From: D37C17 sp964551815
Lineage (GTDB): Bacteria > Fidelibacterota > Marinisomatia > SCGC-AAA003-L08 > D37C17
Reading direction: 5' to 3'
Assembly: GCA_964551815.1 (NCBI GenBank)
Contig: CAZKEL010000033.1
Coordinates: 1-28,394 of the forward strand
Length of the DNA: 28,394 bases
Shown piece by piece: positions 23,678-28,394 of this stretch (the stretch's first letter is position 1; every line of letters starts with the position of its first letter). A program made the position numbers and the translations under genes. The notes below the pieces were generated by a model. The model saw only the letters and a list, made by a program, of their open reading frames with translations. It made no database searches and was not told the origin of the DNA.

Positions 23678-24568
23678 ATGACAGAAAGCACTCAAATAAA
23701 AGGTCGCAGCAGACCAGATTGGCTGAAAATTAGATTAAAAACATCAGAAAAATATCTGGAGACTCAAAGGCTTATCCATAGCAGCAAGTTACATACCGTC
23801 TGTGAAGAAGCCCGCTGCCCTAATATTTATGAGTGTTGGGATAAACAGACTGCTACCATTATGATTTTAGGGGATATCTGTACCCGTTCCTGTGGCTTCT
23901 GCTCAGTCAAAACGGGGAAGCCTCAAGGTGTGAATGGCCTGGAACCACTGCGTACCGCTCAGGCGGTGAAAGCTATGCAGCTTCGCCATGTGGTCATCAC
24001 CTCTGTTGACAGAGATGATTTAAAAGATGATTTCGGGGCAAGAGTCTGGGCTGATACTATAGGAGAAATTCGAAAATTGTCTCCTGAGTGTAGTATTGAA
24101 GTATTGACCCCTGATTTTCGTAATTTCCTCCCCGCCCTTACAAAAGTATTCAGTGCGGCTCCCGACATTTTTTCCCATAATGTTGAATGTGTAGAGCGCA
24201 TATCCCGGCAGGTTCGGCCGCAATCGGACTGGGGTCGCTCTAAATCTGTATTACAGGCATCTGTAAATTGGGGACTTACCACCAAAACCGGAATGATGGT
24301 TGGCCTGGGTGAATCAGACGGGGAAGTACTTGCAACCATGGAAGAAATTGCTAAATTGGGGGTAACTATTTTTAATATTGGTCAGTATCTCCAGCCCACC
24401 ATTAAACATTTACCGATGCAGAGATATGTTCATCCCGATATATTTTCAATGTATGAAAAAGAAGGTCTAAAAATGGGTTTCAATGTAGTAGAATCCGGCC
24501 CTTTGGTTCGCTCTTCTTACCACGCAGAAGAACAGGTAAACCAGTTAACCATTCATCAAAACAACTAA
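23678..24568 (+). CDS. lipA: Lipoyl synthase
   Basis: This radical SAM enzyme inserts two sulfurs into the octanoyl group on E2. Auxiliary [4Fe-4S] cluster ligands are C42, C47 and C53 (C-x4-C-x5-C). The radical SAM cluster is C68-x3-C72-x2-C75 in CTRSCGFC. The C-terminal RSSYHAEEQ supplies Ser280, the fourth ligand of the auxiliary cluster. The ATG at 23678 gives 296 residues, the usual size; an upstream TTG at 23636 lies inside the E2 gene and has no ribosome binding site. It closes the cluster, so lpd, lipB, E1, E2 and lipA are all made together. Confidence 0.96.
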   Translation: MTESTQIKGRSRPDWLKIRLKTSEKYLETQRLIHSSKLHTVCEEARCPNIYECWDKQTATIMILGDICTRSCGFCSVKTGKPQGVNGLEPLRTAQAVKAMQLRHVVITSVDRDDLKDDFGARVWADTIGEIRKLSPECSIEVLTPDFRNFLPALTKVFSAAPDIFSHNVECVERISRQVRPQSDWGRSKSVLQASVNWGLTTKTGMMVGLGESDGEVLATMEEIAKLGVTIFNIGQYLQPTIKHLPMQRYVHPDIFSMYEKEGLKMGFNVVESGPLVRSSYHAEEQVNQLTIHQNN

Positions 24569-24580
24569 AAAGGGGAACAC

Positions 24581-27153
24581 GTGAAAAATTTATATTTAAT
24601 TATCCTGAATATTACTCTGGTAATAGCAGGAATAACTCAACTTATGGGAGGAGATTATAGTCCTATGGATGTAAAAATATTAACTCTTGATAACGGGTTA
24701 ACCGTCTATCTGAACGAAGACCATAACACAACCTCTGTTTTTGGGGCAGTGGTGGTTAATGGAGGCGGAAAAAGGGACCCTGAAGATGCAACAGGAATTG
24801 CCCACTATTTAGAACATCTGTTATTTAAAGGTACAGAAGAAATGGGCACAGTAGATTTTGAAGCTGAACAAGTCTATTTAGACAGCATCCGTATGAAATA
24901 TGATGAATTGGCAATTACAGAAAGTGAAGAACAGCGCTTAAAAGTTCAAAATGAAATTAATCGGTTATCCTTAAAAGCAGGTGAATATGCCATCCCCAAT
25001 GAATTTGACCGATTATTAGAAGGTATGGGAGGTACTTGGATCAACGCTTTTACCAGCGATGATGTCATCGCCTATTTTAATAAATTCCCCGGTGATCAAT
25101 TAGAAAAATGGCTGGAAGTGTACAGTCACCGATTTGAGAAGCCTGTTTTCAGATTATTCCAGGCAGAACTGGAAACGGTCTATGAGGAAAAAAATCGTGC
25201 CATGGATAATGTTTTTAGAAATGTATTTATCACCTATTTGGAAAGTTTCTTTAAAAAGCATCCCTATGGTCAGCAGACGGTATTAGGTTCGGTGGAGCAT
25301 TTAAAAAACCCCTCATTAACAAAAATGCAGGAATATTTTGACACATACTATGTTGCCAATAATATGGCACTCATCATCAGCGGTGATTTCTCCATTGATG
25401 GAGCAATTCCACTAATCGAGAAGAAATTTGGCGATTGGCGCAGGGGAGAATTGCCTCCACCTATTGATATAACGGAAGAACCCTTTCAGGGGAGAGAGAA
25501 AGTCTCCCGCAGAATGACACCCATTAAAATTGGGATGTTGGGCTTTCGCACTGTCCCTGCAGGACATGAAGATGAAACAGCCATCAAACTCTGCAATCAG
25601 CTGCTCACCAATGAGTCAAAAACGGGGTTAATTGACCAATTAGAAGTCAATCGAAAGATTTTAAGTGCAGGAGCTTTCAGTATGGACTATGCAGACCATG
25701 GGGCGAATAATTTTATTTTTGTACCAAAGTTATTTTTCCAATCCCTGAATAAGGCCGAAAAACTCTTGTTAAGTCAAATTGATAAACTTAAAGCAGGGGA
25801 CTTTGATGAAGACTTCTTCAATGCAGTAAAACTCACCATGGTTCGTCAGCATGAAGAAAATATGGAAAGTATGGAAGGCAGGCTATTTACACTCATTGAT
25901 GCTCATGTTAAAGGGCGTAGTTGGGAAGAAATTACCCGTTATCCTGAAGAATTAAATGCCCTCACCAAAGCAGAGGTGGTAGAAATTGCCAATACCTATT
26001 TTGGCGAGGATTACCTGGTGATGCATTCTAAAATGGGCTTTCCTAAAAAGCATAAATTGGAGAAACCAAAATTCGAACCGGTTATTCCCAAAAATACGGA
26101 GCAGAAATCAGCCTTTGCACAGCAGTTGGATGAGGTTCCCCAAGGCGAGTTAAAGCTGAAATATATAGAGTTTGGTAAGGATGTTACGCAACAGGATATT
26201 GCCGATAAAGTACATCTCTATTATACAGAAAACCCCATCAATGGTATTTTTTCTCTTACCCTGCAATTTGGTATGGGAACTCATATTGAGCCCAGATTGC
26301 AGCAAACGGCAGAGCTCCTAAATTTGTTGGGGACCCATGATAAGGATTTCAGGACTTTCAAAGGTGATTTACAGAAAATAGGGACTACCATTGATTTTAG
26401 AGCAGACAGAAACTACTTCACGATCCAAATAAAAGGATTTGATCGCCAATTCGAAGAATCTCTGAAGTATGTTGCTGACATCATGACAAATGTACGAGGA
26501 GAAGATAAAAAAATTAAAATCCTGTTAGAGAATGCGAAAGCAGGCAGAAAAATGGAAAAGAAAGAGCCTTCAGCAGTGGGGCGTGCTCTTCGTGATTATG
26601 CCCTCTATGGTGAAAATTCTCACTATTTGAAACGCATGACGGTTAAAGAAATCAAGANNNNNNNNNNNNNNNNNNNNNNNNNNNNNNNNNNNNNNNNNNN
26701 NNNNNNNNNNNNNNNNNNNNNNNNNNNNNNNNNNNNNNNNNNNNNNNNNNNNNNNNNTTCAGCGGATTTGTTGGCTGCCAGGCAGATAAGTCAATTGATG
26801 CTATATCAGTCTTTAAAGATTTAGCGTTAAATATGCCGGAGAAAGAGGAGAGGGTAGAGCAAATTAAATCAGGACTTATTAAAAGTATTAATGCAAACCG
26901 TCCCGGGTTCAGGTCCTACCCCGGCTGGGTATCTTCCTGGGTTAAACAGGGGTATTCAGACGACCCGAGAAAAGAGCAGGTTAAATTCTACGAAGAGTTG
27001 ACTTTTGAGGATATCTTGAAATTTCAACAGTCCAATATTTCAGATAAGCCTATGGCAGTAATTATGGTTACGGATAAGAGACAGGTGGATCTGGATAAGC
27101 TGTCTGAATATGGTGAAGTAATTCAAGTGAAGAAAAAGGAAATCTTTAATTAA
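24581..27153 (+). CDS. M16 family zinc peptidase, split by an assembly gap
   Basis: This is a pitrilysin/processing-peptidase type zinc protease, exported by an N-terminal signal peptide (about 1-22). The inverted zinc motif is H75-YL-E78-H79, with the further Glu ligand in ELETVYEEK (E196 to E203). The GTG start at 24581 has AAGGGGA just upstream. The first 692 codons run to 26657, where 100 Ns begin. After the gap a different apparent frame continues the protein: FSGFVGCQADKSIDAI at 26758 is the normal M16 motif, and that frame stays open to 27153. This is therefore one gene, and the apparent end near 26824 in the first frame is an artefact. Two M16 repeats are present, the second inactive by family rule. 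Confidence 0.9.
26658..26757. other. 100-N scaffold gap
   Basis: Exactly 100 undetermined bases interrupt the M16 gene. The round number is the usual placeholder. To keep the gene in frame the real missing length must leave remainder 2 when divided by 3, and 100 leaves 1, so the true gap length differs. Confidence 0.98.
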
Positions 27154-27175
27154 GCTGTAAATCAGTATCTAAAAT

Positions 27176-28351
27176 TTAGGGTAGAACTGATTCATCTTTG
27201 CCAAGGGGAGCAAAAAAGTAATTGTACATAAATTCTATACCCCAATTCCCATTATTGGACTGTGCAGTTCGATATAATATAATTGTATATTCACTAGGAG
27301 AATCCCTAAAATCATCATCAGTAATCCCTAAACCATAACTTGTGATTGGATCATTGAAATTAAATTTATTTCCAATCAATCCTATGTCATAGAATAAAAA
27401 TATCGGAGTTTCTAAAATTGGTGTGTATAAATTAAAGAAATGATATTCTAGTTTTGCCAGCAGCATTTGATTACCTGAAAACTTTTTAGTGTCCATATAA
27501 TCAAATCCCCGCACAGATCCTTCACCACCAATATAAAATAATTTTTGAACAGGGAGCTGCTTTTTGCTGAACCCTCCCATTAATCTGAATGTAATACCGT
27601 CACTGCTGGATAGTGTTCTTACCATCGAATAATTAAAGCTGAACCTTTCATAGGAAAAATCACTTCCTAAAGATTTATCTGCAAACTCATAACCAAGATC
27701 TAATCGAAAGGGATTTTCAATATTAATAATAGAGACTGTTTTTAGTATTCCATTGCTTTTTATTACTTTATCTTGGGCTTTAATATCTGTGTCATACCTT
27801 GTACTATCGATCAAAAATCGATAGGCGTGTTTGCCAGAAGGAAGGGGAATGGTGACACCATAGGAATATTCTATGGTGAATAATGAATCCCTATAATATT
27901 GTAGTGAATCAACTGAAGTTGAATTTATTATCGTTACAATTCCTCCTAACAATTCAGTGGTGTTTTGGGTAGTTTTTAGACTATCTTTCTGGTTCATTTC
28001 ATAAGTAGATTGAGGCCATCCTTCAGATTCAGCTATAAGGAAAACTTTAGGTGGCTCTGATTCAAATATTGACCGGGATGAATCCGTAATAGTTAAAGTA
28101 TAGGTAAACTCCTTATTTGTTTCTCTATTAAGGTGATTTATAGTGAATGCTGTTTGAATTGCAACATGTTTCCCATCTTCAAATGGAGAGGGTGCCGTAT
28201 GAAAGTTTGAACGATTAATTAAATTACTTTCCTTAAAGATTGAGTTAGTATATGTATTAATTATTGGATTAAGGTTTGATTGATACTTGTTGCTGTATGA
28301 AATTTGTTGGTAAAAATTGTCATTTAAATAATAGTTATGTTTTAAGGTTCT
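27176..28351 (-). CDS. Omp85/BamA-type outer-membrane protein, N-terminus missing
   Basis: On the minus strand the frame is open from 28351 down to the stop at 27176, about 391 codons, and protein-like throughout. The first ATG in frame is at 27997, but 118 sensible codons lie upstream of it, so that ATG is internal. The upstream part includes VFLIAESEGWPQ, and further down VTIPLPSGKHAYRFLIDS. Both resemble strands of an AMPK-type carbohydrate-binding (CBM48, E-set) domain. The C-terminal 180 residues are an Omp85-like 'surface antigen' barrel with the key motif FYIGGEGSVRGFD. Stops at 28352-28354 and a little further upstream cut off the start. A frameshift, a pseudogene or truncated assembly would explain this. 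It converges on the M16 gene. Confidence 0.7.
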   Translation of the reverse strand, partial: RTLKHNYYLNDNFYQQISYSNKYQSNLNPIINTYTNSIFKESNLINRSNFHTAPSPFEDGKHVAIQTAFTINHLNRETNKEFTYTLTITDSSRSIFESEPPKVFLIAESEGWPQSTYEMNQKDSLKTTQNTTELLGGIVTIINSTSVDSLQYYRDSLFTIEYSYGVTIPLPSGKHAYRFLIDSTRYDTDIKAQDKVIKSNGILKTVSIINIENPFRLDLGYEFADKSLGSDFSYERFSFNYSMVRTLSSSDGITFRLMGGFSKKQLPVQKLFYIGGEGSVRGFDYMDTKKFSGNQMLLAKLEYHFFNLYTPILETPIFLFYDIGLIGNKFNFNDPITSYGLGITDDDFRDSPSEYTIILYRTAQSNNGNWGIEFMYNYFFAPLGKDESVLP

Positions 28352-28394
28352 TCACAATAATTAGTACTTTTTAGGATTTGAGTAAAAAAGAAAC

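Noticed and set aside
26758..26824. Apparent end of the M16 gene in the first frame after the gap.
   Set aside because: The amino acids in that frame are not M16-like, while the other frame gives the expected motif and runs to 27153.

Overview
The window is 28,394 bases of AT-leaning bacterial DNA carrying about two dozen protein genes. I see no rRNA, tRNA, CRISPR array or intact insertion sequence. The gene content points to a Gram-negative bacterium of the FCB group, most likely Candidatus Marinimicrobia or a relative. The pointers are a dockerin-type calcium-repeat tail on a secreted protein, an M1 peptidase with a barrel-like extension, a periplasmic-type M16 peptidase, an Omp85-type barrel and fused 2-oxoacid dehydrogenase E1 proteins. 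The taxon is inferred; there is no phylogenetic marker here. A 100-N scaffold gap lies at 26658-26757, so this is a draft assembly.

Layout. Positions 1-1455 look like decaying accessory DNA: a dockerin-tail fragment, a degenerate 21-bp periodic repeat array, and a small gene with a good ribosome binding site but a stop at codon 17. Positions 1456-4434 encode a large M1 metallopeptidase. Positions 4467-6652 (minus) hold thrB and thrC, which overlap by four bases and turn homoserine into threonine. Positions 6884-9316 hold a small secreted protein with five EHP repeats, a cation:proton antiporter and a YdjM-type membrane protein. Positions 9497-12776 are a plus-strand run: an unknown helical protein, an MBL-fold hydrolase, a DUF309 protein, a receiver-like protein, endonuclease III and a XapX protein. 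Positions 12890-13871 pair a PTPS/QueD-family enzyme lacking the usual catalytic Cys with GTP cyclohydrolase I.

The central unit, 13938-24568, is a tightly packed plus-strand cluster: lpd (E3), lipB, two different E1 alpha/beta fusions, a glutaryl-CoA-dehydrogenase-like enzyme, a CDF metal transporter, E2 and lipA. It encodes a complete branched-chain-type 2-oxoacid dehydrogenase complex plus the two enzymes that lipoylate its E2. The second E1 and the acyl-CoA dehydrogenase suggest that more than one 2-oxoacid enters the complex and that one acyl-CoA product is oxidised on the spot. This is the most interesting system in the window.

The right end holds an M16 peptidase split by the gap and a minus-strand Omp85-type barrel protein. 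The barrel's N-terminus is lost at stop codons near the window edge.
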